The notes: generated from the sequence alone by a model not told the origin. DNA of 5,704 nt from an uncultured Oceanospirillales bacterium (GCA_913061245.1 CAJXTO010000101.1:1-5704), one strand, 5' to 3'. Shown: positions 1-4,957, numbered from the stretch's first letter. Program-made: numbers and translations.

Positions 1-8
1 TTATAGCG

Positions 9-638
9 ATGCATCCGTCTAATTCACTCCTAGTTCCTATTCTTCACAAACATGGCGATCGGTTATTACGCGCTCAAATCGAGGCGCATGCCAAAGAGCT
101 CGGACCAGAAGACCGTAAAAAATTCCTTGGAAAACAATTCGATGCTGTAACAGATGCGATCGAAGAAAAGCTTGGAATGTCTTACAAAGATGCACCGGTA
201 TTAACTTCGTGGGACGCCAATACAATCAAGTCATCACTGAAAAGTTGGATTATCTTTTTGGCTGGTGAAGCCAACTTCACGCTCGGCATCGACGACTTTT
301 CGCTCGGTGTAATGCAGCTAGAACTTGGTCGCCCAGTGAGTTTTTCAGCGATCACTCCAGCGACACAGACTGAAATCCATGGCCATCGTAACGAAGGCGT
401 TTTCGTCAATGGATACCGTATACGTAAAACGCTCTCAAAAGTTGAATCGAAGTTGTGTGTGATTCTTGGGCCCGAACGCTATAACGGCGATGATATTCAA
501 TCATTCGATTTTGTACGCCAAAGCGGTAATGAACTTGAAGATATGTTGTTAGTTTTGGGCGGACGTGCCCAGAAGCACTTTGGGGAGCCGGGTGATACCA
601 CGTTAAAAACGCTGATCACCCATTTCCTAACACCTTAA
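9..638 (+). CDS. Degenerate inositol monophosphatase-family protein (probable pseudoenzyme)
   Basis: This 209-residue protein resembles the SuhB/CysQ inositol monophosphatase superfamily. It begins MHP and continues with a helix like the start of SuhB, which supports the start at 9; any ribosome binding site lies outside the window. The best-preserved stretch is residues 80-140: WII, then ANFTLGIDDFSLGV, then EGVFVNGYRIR, matching the family pattern WxIDPxDGTxNFxxGxPxFxxSI ... GAFxNGxxIR. The catalytic DPxDGT is replaced by FLAGEA (residues 83-88), and I see no GEE glutamate motif before it. Residues 173-196 resemble the family G-x-A-L-D...GR block, but the protein stops there, so the C-terminal WDxAAG motif and roughly the last 50 residues are absent. 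Known family members hydrolyse phosphate monoesters using Mg2+ held by these acidic residues; I infer this one is not a phosphatase. The frame is open throughout, so it looks like a divergent intact gene rather than fresh decay. It converges with the next gene with only 3 bases between stop codons. Confidence 0.7.
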   Translation: MHPSNSLLVPILHKHGDRLLRAQIEAHAKELGPEDRKKFLGKQFDAVTDAIEEKLGMSYKDAPVLTSWDANTIKSSLKSWIIFLAGEANFTLGIDDFSLGVMQLELGRPVSFSAITPATQTEIHGHRNEGVFVNGYRIRKTLSKVESKLCVILGPERYNGDDIQSFDFVRQSGNELEDMLLVLGGRAQKHFGEPGDTTLKTLITHFLTP

Positions 639-641
639 CGG

Positions 642-1619
642 TTATTCAAACTCCATCCGTTCAAACACCCGGCCTGCATTGCGGGCCGCGAGCTCATCAA
701 AGGTGTGCCAATGCTTGTACTGACTTTGGTCAATCTTATAAGCATCATCCAACGAGCCGCCGTCATCTAAGATTTCTTGAACCTTGCCACGCAAAAAGAC
801 CAGGTAGTCTTTAGTACCAGCTGTGACGGTCGCGATATCGGTAGGCCCGCCATGCCCTGGAACGATTGTCCAATCTGACACTTCATCAGCAAACAGGTCA
901 AAACTCTCAAGCCAAAGCGCTGTGTCTGTGTTGTCAAAAATGGGTGGCATCCGCACGTGAAATGCCATATCACCTGCTAGAACCACTTGATCTGCAGGTA
1001 CTAGAACACTCACATCACCAGGAGAGTGAGCCGATCCATACACTTTCGCGATGACTGGCAAGTCTCCAAGATCCAACTCATACTGCTCATCAAACGTGAC
1101 ATCGAAATTCACCAGATCCGTATCTTCAGCGAACTCTTTTGCGTACTCACGCATACGAGAGAGACCACCAAATCCTTTCTCATCGATTTCATGCTGAGCA
1201 TCAACATGACCGATCAAGGTCGCGCCCTGCGACTTCCAATAGTGATTCCCATAGACCGCATGACCTTGCCCATTCTCGCTAATCACATACTTAACGGGAA
1301 GGTTGGTCACTTTTTTGATCTCAGCATGCAACGCTTTAGCGAGCGCATTGTTTGACCCACCATTGACTACCAGAACTGCCTCTGAACCAATCACAAACGA
1401 TAGATTGTTGTTGTGGCCCGCATTTTCATAGGTCGGAGGCTGTGTTGCGCCGATCGCGCTATATACATGCTCACTGACTTTGACCGGATAATCATACAAA
1501 GCAGATTTCGGCGCTTTATCGAGTGGTCCATATTCACCGCGCTCGAGCGCTGTTTTCTCTTCGGCTTGCAGTGGCATAGACAGAACACTAATCGCTGCAA
1601 CTAAAATCCATGAACGCAT
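642..1619 (-). CDS. Exported metallo-beta-lactamase-fold protein with altered metal motif
   Basis: This 325-residue protein has a signal peptide (MRSWILVAAISVLSMPLQA, likely cut after residue 19) and should act in the periplasm. The rest is an MBL fold: a beta-rich start (VYSAIGATQ, residues 52-60; NLSFVIGSEAVLVVNGG, 72-88), then HSPGDVSVLVP (198-208), VVLAGDMAF (212-220) and WTIVPGHGGPTD (250-261), carrying the third histidine, the bridging aspartate and the late histidine of the family. The first motif, normally THxHxDHxGGN, reads ENGQGHAVYGN (115-125), so H-H-D-H becomes N-Q-H-A when aligned on the GN. The architecture resembles SoxH-like or quinoprotein-relay metallohydrolases, but substrate and metal content cannot be read from sequence. 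The start has AAGGA about 7 bases upstream in a clean leader. It lies 87 bases downstream of the GST gene on the same strand; a possible promoter of its own lies in the gap. No terminator is visible between it and the convergent gene at 9-638. Confidence 0.85.
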   Translation of the reverse strand: MRSWILVAAISVLSMPLQAEEKTALERGEYGPLDKAPKSALYDYPVKVSEHVYSAIGATQPPTYENAGHNNNLSFVIGSEAVLVVNGGSNNALAKALHAEIKKVTNLPVKYVISENGQGHAVYGNHYWKSQGATLIGHVDAQHEIDEKGFGGLSRMREYAKEFAEDTDLVNFDVTFDEQYELDLGDLPVIAKVYGSAHSPGDVSVLVPADQVVLAGDMAFHVRMPPIFDNTDTALWLESFDLFADEVSDWTIVPGHGGPTDIATVTAGTKDYLVFLRGKVQEILDDGGSLDDAYKIDQSQYKHWHTFDELAARNAGRVFERMEFE

Positions 1620-1636
1620 TGTTATTCCTTTTCTAA

Positions 1637-1677
1637 TGATTCGATCGCTTACTGTACGTAATTATCACGATCGATCA
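1637..1677 (-). promoter_or_regulatory. Possible promoter and inverted repeat upstream of the MBL gene
   Basis: Reading on the minus strand, GATAAT (1666 down to 1661) matches the -10 consensus at 5 of 6 positions and would start transcription near 1654, giving a leader of about 35 bases. No good -35 hexamer sits 16-18 bases upstream. The -10 is flanked by arms that are complementary apart from one extra base: TGATTCGATCG (1637-1647) and CGATCGATCA (1668-1677). The repeat could be an operator arm pair or an RNA hairpin in a GST read-through transcript. GATC-rich sequence makes chance pairing fairly likely. Confidence 0.35.
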
Positions 1678-1706
1678 ATCCGAACCGCACTGAAGATTGC
1701 CCAGGA

Positions 1707-2342
1707 TCAAGGGTTACGAATCGCTTCACCTTTTTCAAATGCGATTTGAGTCGCTGGACGAGCGGCTATTTGATCAAACCAACGCTTCACATTCGGGTAC
1801 TTACTTAAATCCATTTCTTGCCACTCGTACCGTGCAATCCACGGATAACACGCCATATCAGCAACCGAATACTCGTCAGCGATAAACTCACGTCCCTCTA
1901 AAGCACCATTCAACACACCGTATAAGCGTGCGGTCTCAGTACGATATCGCTCGATTGCATATGGAATCTTTTCAGGAGCAAAACGACCGAAGTGATGATT
2001 CTGACCAGCCATCGGTCCTAGACCACCCATCTGCCACATCAACCATTTCATGACGTGATAACGTGCGCGCAAATCCGTTGGAAAAAACTTTCCTGTCTTC
2101 TCCGCGAGATAGAGCAAGATAGCCCCCGACTCAAATATATCTAATGGTTCTCCACCGCCAATCGGGTCATGATCAACAATCGCTGGCATCCGGTTATTGG
2201 GCGATAATTTGAGAAAATCAGGTTGAAACTGATCACCTGCAGTAATATTGATCGGATGGATGGTGTAGTCGAGTCCACACTCTTCGAGCATCATCGTGAT
2301 TTTGTTGCCATTTGGGGTTGGCCAGTAATACAGGTCAATCAT
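1707..2342 (-). CDS. yfcG: YfcG-like glutathione transferase / disulfide-bond oxidoreductase
   Basis: This 211-residue protein matches E. coli YfcG closely from the first residue (MIDLYYWPTPNGNKIT). YfcG is a nu-class cytosolic GST homologue that binds GSSG/GSH and has disulfide reductase activity. Visible landmarks are Thr9 and Asn11 in TPNG, the residues that contact the glutathione sulfur region in YfcG; the SPNN segment (47-50) and cis-proline Pro53 in RMPAIVDH; the glutathione-gripping Glu71-Ser72 in FESGAILLYL; and a C-terminal helical domain with GGLGPMAGQNHHF (106-118), IPYAIERY (126-133, including Arg132) and SVADMACYPW (159-168). Length is normal for the family. The frame stays open upstream to 2507, but that extension lacks homology and overlaps the divergent gene. 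The start at 2342 is fixed by AAGGAG six bases upstream; the ATG at 2348 abuts the Shine-Dalgarno. A hairpin may cover this ribosome binding site. Confidence 0.93.
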   Translation of the reverse strand: MIDLYYWPTPNGNKITMMLEECGLDYTIHPINITAGDQFQPDFLKLSPNNRMPAIVDHDPIGGGEPLDIFESGAILLYLAEKTGKFFPTDLRARYHVMKWLMWQMGGLGPMAGQNHHFGRFAPEKIPYAIERYRTETARLYGVLNGALEGREFIADEYSVADMACYPWIARYEWQEMDLSKYPNVKRWFDQIAARPATQIAFEKGEAIRNP

Positions 2343-2415
2343 TATCATCTCCTTGGTTTTCAAGGAATGTGGCCCCGCTTCGAACGAAAAACAAGGATTT
2401 TTATAAGATTCAACT
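2343..2415. promoter_or_regulatory. Divergent intergenic region between GST and DUF815 genes
   Basis: These 73 bases must hold 5' signals for both divergent genes unless promoters lie inside the coding regions. TTATAA (2401-2406) is self-complementary, so a -10-like element is present on both strands: TATAAG on plus (2402-2407) and TATAAA on minus. Neither has a convincing -35 at standard spacing. On the plus strand a start 7 bases after TATAAG would fall at about 2414, almost at the DUF815 start codon at 2416. Confidence 0.3.
2349..2367 (-). promoter_or_regulatory. Possible Shine-Dalgarno-sequestering hairpin of the GST mRNA
   Basis: On the minus strand the leader reads TTCCTTG (2367-2361), AAAAC loop (2360-2356), CAAGGAG (2355-2349), immediately before ATGATAATG. 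The arms can form seven pairs, one of them G-U, and the right arm contains the complete Shine-Dalgarno of the GST gene. Such a helix would hide the ribosome binding site unless melted or displaced. The structure is seen in the sequence; any regulatory role is inference. Confidence 0.4.
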
Positions 2416-3294
2416 ATGACTTCACTTCGCCAAACACTTCTGACGCTTGCAAACCGATTACTTGAAACACTGCCTGAACCTGCTCCCTCAATCGATTGGC
2501 AAGACACGTTGGGCGCCCGTTGGGTTCATGATCGCGCGAACATGGGTCATCTTCGCGCCCTCAAACCACGACTTGATCAAACATTCGAAGGTTTGATTGG
2601 TGTTGACCAACAAGCCTCCCAATTCAAGGCCAACCTCGAGCTATTTCTTAAAGGGTTGCCTGCAAATGCGACGCTACTCTGGGGTGCACGTGGCACAGGA
2701 AAATCATCCATGGTTCGTGCTGCACTGACGGCCTACCACGATCGAGGATTAAGAATCGTTGAGGTCGAAAAAGCCCACCTCGGTGACTTACCCGCCATTG
2801 TCGAGCAGGTGCGCTCAGAGCCATTTCAGTTTTTGATCTATTGCGATGACCTCACTTTTGAAGATGGCGAACGCGAGTACTCAGGACTCAAAACAGTTCT
2901 CGATGGGACATTGGAAGAGTTTGGCAGCAATATCTTGGTGGTTTGCACCAGTAACCGTCGACATCTGGTTTCAGAACCGATGAGCGACAATCAGCATGCG
3001 ACAGTGGTGAATGGAGAGATCCATCAAGGTGATGCCATTGAGGAACGAGTCTCATTGTCTGATCGCTTCGGACTTTGGCTTTCTTTTTATCCATATCCAC
3101 AAGAGATATATATCGCAATTGTCAAACACTGGTATGACGAGCTCGGTAGGGATTTGCAACTACCCGAATTCTCAGAGGCGATGGCTGTTGAAGCCAATCG
3201 GTTTGCAATTGGTCGTGGTGGTCGAGGTGGCCGCGTCGCGCGTCAGTTCGTCATCGATTGGATGGCCAAACAATTGCTCGAAGCTCGAGATTAA
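2416..3294 (+). CDS. DUF815 family AAA+ ATPase
   Basis: This 292-residue cytoplasmic protein matches the DUF815 family of AAA+ ATPases. In order it shows an N-terminal helical region; FEGLIGVDQQ (57-66), the usual lead-in to the fold; Walker A GARGTGKS (90-97); Walker B FLIYCDDLTF (139-148) with Asp144-Asp145; a sensor 1 region VVCTSNRRHL (175-184) with Asn180; an arginine-finger-like SLSDRFG (213-219); and a C-terminal GRGGRGGRVARQF (267-278) that fits sensor 2. All ATPase residues are in place, so it should bind and hydrolyse ATP. The cellular role of the family is not established, as far as I know, and nothing here reveals the substrate. It stands alone between a divergent GST gene and a co-directional AhpD-like gene 107 bases downstream. 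No strong Shine-Dalgarno is placed before the ATG: AAGGA (2393-2397) is 18 bases away, so initiation may be weak, leaderless or from a different start. Confidence 0.9.
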   Translation: MTSLRQTLLTLANRLLETLPEPAPSIDWQDTLGARWVHDRANMGHLRALKPRLDQTFEGLIGVDQQASQFKANLELFLKGLPANATLLWGARGTGKSSMVRAALTAYHDRGLRIVEVEKAHLGDLPAIVEQVRSEPFQFLIYCDDLTFEDGEREYSGLKTVLDGTLEEFGSNILVVCTSNRRHLVSEPMSDNQHATVVNGEIHQGDAIEERVSLSDRFGLWLSFYPYPQEIYIAIVKHWYDELGRDLQLPEFSEAMAVEANRFAIGRGGRGGRVARQFVIDWMAKQLLEARD

Positions 3295-3316
3295 ACTGGC
3301 GAATATCGAAAATGAT

Positions 3317-3336
3317 CTGGGTCAAATATGATCCAG
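3317..3336 (+). repeat. Imperfect palindrome between DUF815 and AhpD-like genes
   Basis: CTGGGTCA (3317-3324) and TGATCCAG (3329-3336) are complementary with one G-U pair around an AATA loop. In RNA this is an 8-pair hairpin 22 bases after the DUF815 stop, followed by CUUUC rather than a U-tract, so it is at best a weak terminator. As DNA it lies just upstream of a -10-like TATATT (3344-3349), where a regulator of the AhpD-like gene could bind. I see no -35 matching that -10. Confidence 0.4.
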
Positions 3337-3401
3337 CTTTCAGTATATTGCGTCGCACAATTTGAGTAGTGTAAGCCTTTCCATCTGAAAAGGATCGCAC
3401 G

Positions 3402-3749
3402 ATGCAAACCAAGAATCACGCTCAACTCATGCAAGACGTTAATGATGTTCTGGGACCTTTCCGCTCATCGAATAAAGAGTTGATGCAAGGCTTTGGCGGC
3501 ATGGCAAAAGCCGCAATGACCGATGGCGAAGTGAGTGCAAAACATAAAGAACTCATGGCGCTCGCTCTCGGTATAAGCCAACACTGCTCTGCCTGTATTG
3601 CATTTCATATGAAAGCGCTGATCAGTCTTGGCGTGACACGCGGAGAGCTTGAAGAAACCTTGGCTGTTTGTGTCTACATGGGTGGCGGGCCATCACTCAT
3701 GTACTCAGCTGAGGCTCTAGCTACTTATGATGAGCTCACAAGTTCGTAA
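3402..3749 (+). CDS. AhpD-like carboxymuconolactone decarboxylase-family protein
   Basis: This 115-residue single-domain protein belongs to the carboxymuconolactone decarboxylase/AhpD superfamily. The diagnostic motif is HCSACIAFHMKAL (61-73), a CxxCxxxH arrangement with Cys62, Cys65 and His69, preceded by KHKELMALALGIS (48-60) with the conserved glutamate Glu50. In AhpD and relatives this cysteine pair and histidine carry alkylhydroperoxidase or disulfide reductase chemistry. I infer a cytoplasmic thiol-redox or peroxide role; a decarboxylase role is unlikely because the cysteine pair is intact. The C-terminal half (GVTRGELEETLAVCVYMGGGPSLMYSAEAL) is typical of the family, and no signal peptide is visible. 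AAAAGGA ends 7 bases before the ATG and fixes the start. The gene's stop codon is only 3 bases before a perfect FNR-type site, and the nearest plus-strand terminator is about 87 bases beyond its stop. Confidence 0.92.
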   Translation: MQTKNHAQLMQDVNDVLGPFRSSNKELMQGFGGMAKAAMTDGEVSAKHKELMALALGISQHCSACIAFHMKALISLGVTRGELEETLAVCVYMGGGPSLMYSAEALATYDELTSS

Positions 3750-3752
3750 TCA

Positions 3753-3766
3753 TTGATTTAAATCAA
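3753..3766 (+). promoter_or_regulatory. Perfect FNR/Anr-type operator
   Basis: TTGATTTAAATCAA is a perfect 14-base palindrome and an exact match to the FNR/Anr/Dnr consensus TTGAT-N4-ATCAA. FNR-type regulators bind this site under oxygen limitation. Its centre is 3759.5. A -10-like GATACT (3789-3794) lies exactly 22 bases beyond its right edge, the geometry of a class II FNR-activated promoter with the site centred at -41.5 relative to a start at 3801. It lies 3 bases after the stop of the AhpD-like gene, so no coding gene is downstream on the plus strand for it to serve. Confidence 0.8.
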
Positions 3767-3788
3767 CGACACCTGAGGCAACCGAGGC

Positions 3789-3794
3789 GATACT
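3789..3794 (+). promoter_or_regulatory. -10 element of the FNR-dependent promoter
   Basis: GATACT matches TATAAT at 4 of 6 positions, including the essential A2 and T6. There is no -35 hexamer; in class II activation the bound FNR overlaps that place. The predicted start 7 bases downstream is 3801. A weak -10 without a -35 fits an activator-dependent promoter. Confidence 0.6.
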
Positions 3795-3800
3795 CATCAC

Positions 3801-3864
3801 TCAATGCCCTGGATGATCGCAAGGTCATCTACTTTTAAGGGGAGCTCTGCTCCCCTTTATTTTT
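3801..3864 (+). ncRNA. Candidate FNR-regulated small RNA
   Basis: The predicted transcript is about 64 nucleotides. It starts at the position set by the FNR box and -10 and ends in an intrinsic terminator. It has a short 5' single-stranded stretch (UCAAUGCCC). Next is a 9-pair hairpin, UGGAUGAUC (3810-3818) with GGUCAUCUA (3823-3831), closed by a GCAA GNRA tetraloop (3819-3822) and containing two G-U pairs. A CUUUU linker (3832-3836) and the terminator stem with U-rich tail follow. The only ATG frames (3804, 3813) run through the terminator without an early stop, so it is unlikely to encode a peptide. The size and the U-rich stretch before the terminator suit an Hfq-dependent regulatory RNA, which is inference. 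By function it would parallel E. coli FnrS or Pseudomonas PhrS, which are FNR/Anr-controlled, but I see no recognisable sequence relation. The alternative is that this is only the 3' untranslated end of the AhpD-like mRNA, or a small RNA released from it. Confidence 0.6.
3837..3864 (+). terminator. Strong intrinsic terminator of the small RNA / AhpD-like transcript
   Basis: AAGGGGAGC (3837-3845), loop TCT (3846-3848) and GCTCCCCTT (3849-3857) form a perfect 9-pair GC-rich stem followed by a TTTATTTT tract. It is the only clear plus-strand terminator after the AhpD-like gene and would also end the candidate small RNA. Confidence 0.9.
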
Positions 3865-3867
3865 GCC

Positions 3868-3902
3868 AAAAAAAACCCGCAAATCATATCAAGATGCGGG
3901 TT
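3868..3902 (-). terminator. Intrinsic terminator of the YdcH-like gene
   Basis: On the minus strand AACCCGCA (3902-3895) pairs with TGCGGGTT (3881-3874) around a 13-base loop and runs into eight U residues (3875-3868). It begins 19 bases after the YdcH-like stop codon. It stands back to back with the plus-strand terminator, only 3 bases away. Confidence 0.88.
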
Positions 3903-3921
3903 ATCGAGGGTGTTCGTTCAA

Positions 3922-4161
3922 CTAAGCTGTCAACATTCCATAGAGCTGATCTTTGAGATGGACTCGCTGTACTTTAAGTGCTTCCTCTTCTGTACTGGCT
4001 GCAGGAGTGACTTCTGTTTCCATATTTTCAATTTGCTTTGAGAGCTCTGTGTATTCATCGTGCATTTTTTTAAAATGATTATTGCTCATCTTCATTTCAT
4101 GGATTTGTTCTTTGAGTTCCGGAAATTCCAAAGAGAGGCAGTGATGTTCGACGTTTTGCAT
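3922..4161 (-). CDS. YdcH/DUF465 family small coiled-coil protein
   Basis: This 79-residue, highly charged helical protein resembles the YdcH (DUF465) family. The core FPELKEQIHEMKMSNNHF (about residues 13-30) followed by FKKMHDEYTELSKQIENME and a C-terminal LKVQRVHLKDQLYGML matches the family layout of two helices that probably pair as an antiparallel coiled coil, joined by a TPAASTEEE turn. Family members are about 70-80 residues and their function is not established. There is no signal peptide or membrane segment. The start at 4161 is fixed by AAAGGAG (4174-4168) six bases upstream; the frame continues 16 codons further up to 4209, but that extension has no ribosome binding site and no family similarity. 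It has its own terminator and is divergent from the GNAT gene across a 109-base gap. Confidence 0.85.
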   Translation of the reverse strand: MQNVEHHCLSLEFPELKEQIHEMKMSNNHFKKMHDEYTELSKQIENMETEVTPAASTEEEALKVQRVHLKDQLYGMLTA

Positions 4162-4270
4162 GTCTCGCTCCTTTATTGATGTGTTTAGTCTGACACAATC
4201 GGGCGACAATCCCTTTGAGATGAATCAAGTTCATAGCAGTTTACGCCCCCTCAGGAGAGGTTTAAAAATT
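4162..4270. promoter_or_regulatory. Divergent intergenic region between YdcH-like and GNAT genes
   Basis: These 109 bases must supply transcription for both divergent genes. I could not find a convincing -35/-10 pair on either strand. TGTGT (4180-4184) and ACACA (4193-4197) form a short inverted repeat with an 8-base spacer, possibly an operator but easily chance. TTGAGA (4215-4220) is a -35-like hexamer toward the GNAT gene without a good partner -10. Confidence 0.25.
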
Positions 4271-4807
4271 ATGATCGGAAACCCCACATTAAATTGTGAT
4301 CAAAGCGCAGTTCGAGAGCTTTTTTACGAAACATTTGCGCAGAGTGAGGGAGCCGATGAAGGACTGATCATCAGCAATCTAGCCTCTGAACTTGCGCGAC
4401 AAGTGAGTCAAAGCCAAACTTCATTCTATGGGCTATCCAATACAAGTGATGCGCTCATTGCAGGAGCCTTCACTTCCAGTCTCACCAACGATCGCGGGAT
4501 CAACGCAAAACTTATGGCACCGGTCGCGGTCCATCCTGATGCGCAAGGTCACGGACTATCACGACAATTAATTGAGCAGATCATTGACACTGAGTCGAAA
4601 AATGCGGATGTCTTAGTTACTTACGGCGACCCCAGTTTTTATGGACGCTTTGGGTTTCGAACTATTTCGACAGCGGTCGTCAAGCCACCCTACGAAATTG
4701 AGTATCCAGAAGGCTGGCTCGCAGTTCATTACACCAACAAATCAGAGTCTGAACTAGCCGGTCAATACAACTGTGTTGAAGCATTTCGTGACGAAAGGCT
4801 TTGGTAA
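4271..4807 (+). CDS. YhbS-like GNAT family N-acetyltransferase
   Basis: This 178-residue protein has the GNAT fold of acetyl-CoA-dependent N-acetyltransferases and resembles the YhbS group. Motif A is LMAPVAVHPDAQGHGLSRQLIEQ (81-103), containing the QGxG pyrophosphate loop (Gln92, Gly93, Gly95) that binds acetyl-CoA. YGDPSFYGRFGF (118-129) is the GDPxYYxRFGF signature of YhbS-like proteins. The N-terminal helix pair (SAVRELFYETFAQSEG, 12-27) is the usual start of the fold. The substrate is not predictable. I chose 4271 because similarity begins there and AGGAGAGG (4253-4260) lies 10-13 bases upstream, slightly long. The frame is open from 4160 with other ATGs at 4160 and 4220, but these lack ribosome binding sites and the extension overlaps the divergent gene's leader. 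It is followed by only a weak terminator before the convergent tRNA gene. Confidence 0.88.
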   Translation: MIGNPTLNCDQSAVRELFYETFAQSEGADEGLIISNLASELARQVSQSQTSFYGLSNTSDALIAGAFTSSLTNDRGINAKLMAPVAVHPDAQGHGLSRQLIEQIIDTESKNADVLVTYGDPSFYGRFGFRTISTAVVKPPYEIEYPEGWLAVHYTNKSESELAGQYNCVEAFRDERLW

Positions 4808-4810
4808 CCG

Positions 4811-4833
4811 GGTCCTGAACGAGTGGACTTTTT
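4811..4833 (+). terminator. Weak candidate terminator of the GNAT gene
   Basis: GGTCC (4811-4815) can pair with GGACT (4825-4829), one G-U pair, around a 9-base loop, followed by TTTT. The helix is short, so termination efficiency is doubtful. It sits 4 bases after the GNAT stop codon and 5 bases before the tRNA-Cys 3' end. Confidence 0.35.
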
Positions 4834-4837
4834 AGTA

Positions 4838-4911
4838 TGGAGGCGCGTACCGGAATCGAACCGATGTCCACGGATTTGCAATCCGCTGCATAACCACTCT
4901 GCCAACGCGCC
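4838..4911 (-). tRNA. tRNA-Cys (anticodon GCA)
   Basis: This is a 74-nucleotide tRNA with encoded CCA. The acceptor stem pairs GGCGCGT (4911-4905) with ACGCGCC (4848-4842); the discriminator base is U (4841), as expected for cysteine, and CCA is 4840-4838. The anticodon arm GCGGA-TTGCAAA-TCCGT places GCA at 4879-4877. The T-arm contains the GGTTCGATTCC pattern. All arms are intact, so it should be functional in decoding UGC/UGU. It is the only RNA gene of translation in the window and has its own promoter. Confidence 0.97.
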
Positions 4912-4921
4912 TTTGTGGAAG

Positions 4922-4957
4922 GCCGCGAATACTACAACCCTCGGCCTTGTGTGACAA
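4922..4957 (-). promoter_or_regulatory. Sigma-70 promoter of tRNA-Cys with GC-rich discriminator
   Basis: On the minus strand TTGTCA (4957-4952, 5 of 6 match to -35) and TAGTAT (4934-4929, 4 of 6 match to -10) are separated by exactly 17 bases. The start would be 4922, giving an 11-base 5' leader before the tRNA. The discriminator after the -10 is TCGCGGCC, GC-rich as in stringently controlled stable-RNA promoters, so growth-rate/ppGpp control is inferred. Upstream, the A/T-rich stretch including the rhodanese terminator T-run (4980-4975) falls at about -53 to -58, where an UP element would act. Confidence 0.72.

Noticed and set aside
1664..1680. Second FNR-like site in the GST-MBL gap
   Set aside because: Only one half (TTGAT) matches on the minus strand; the other half is CGTGA rather than ATCAA.
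2343..2507. N-terminal extension of the GST frame up to 2507
   Set aside because: It overlaps the divergent DUF815 gene, has no GST similarity, and the AAGGAG plus YfcG-like N-terminus fix the start at 2342.
3804..3864. Small peptide from ATG 3804 or 3813 inside the candidate small RNA
   Set aside because: There is no Shine-Dalgarno, and the frame runs through the terminator hairpin without a stop.
4160..4270. Upstream ATG starts (4160, 4220) for the GNAT gene
   Set aside because: Neither has a ribosome binding site, GNAT similarity starts at 4271, and the extension covers the YdcH-like gene's leader.
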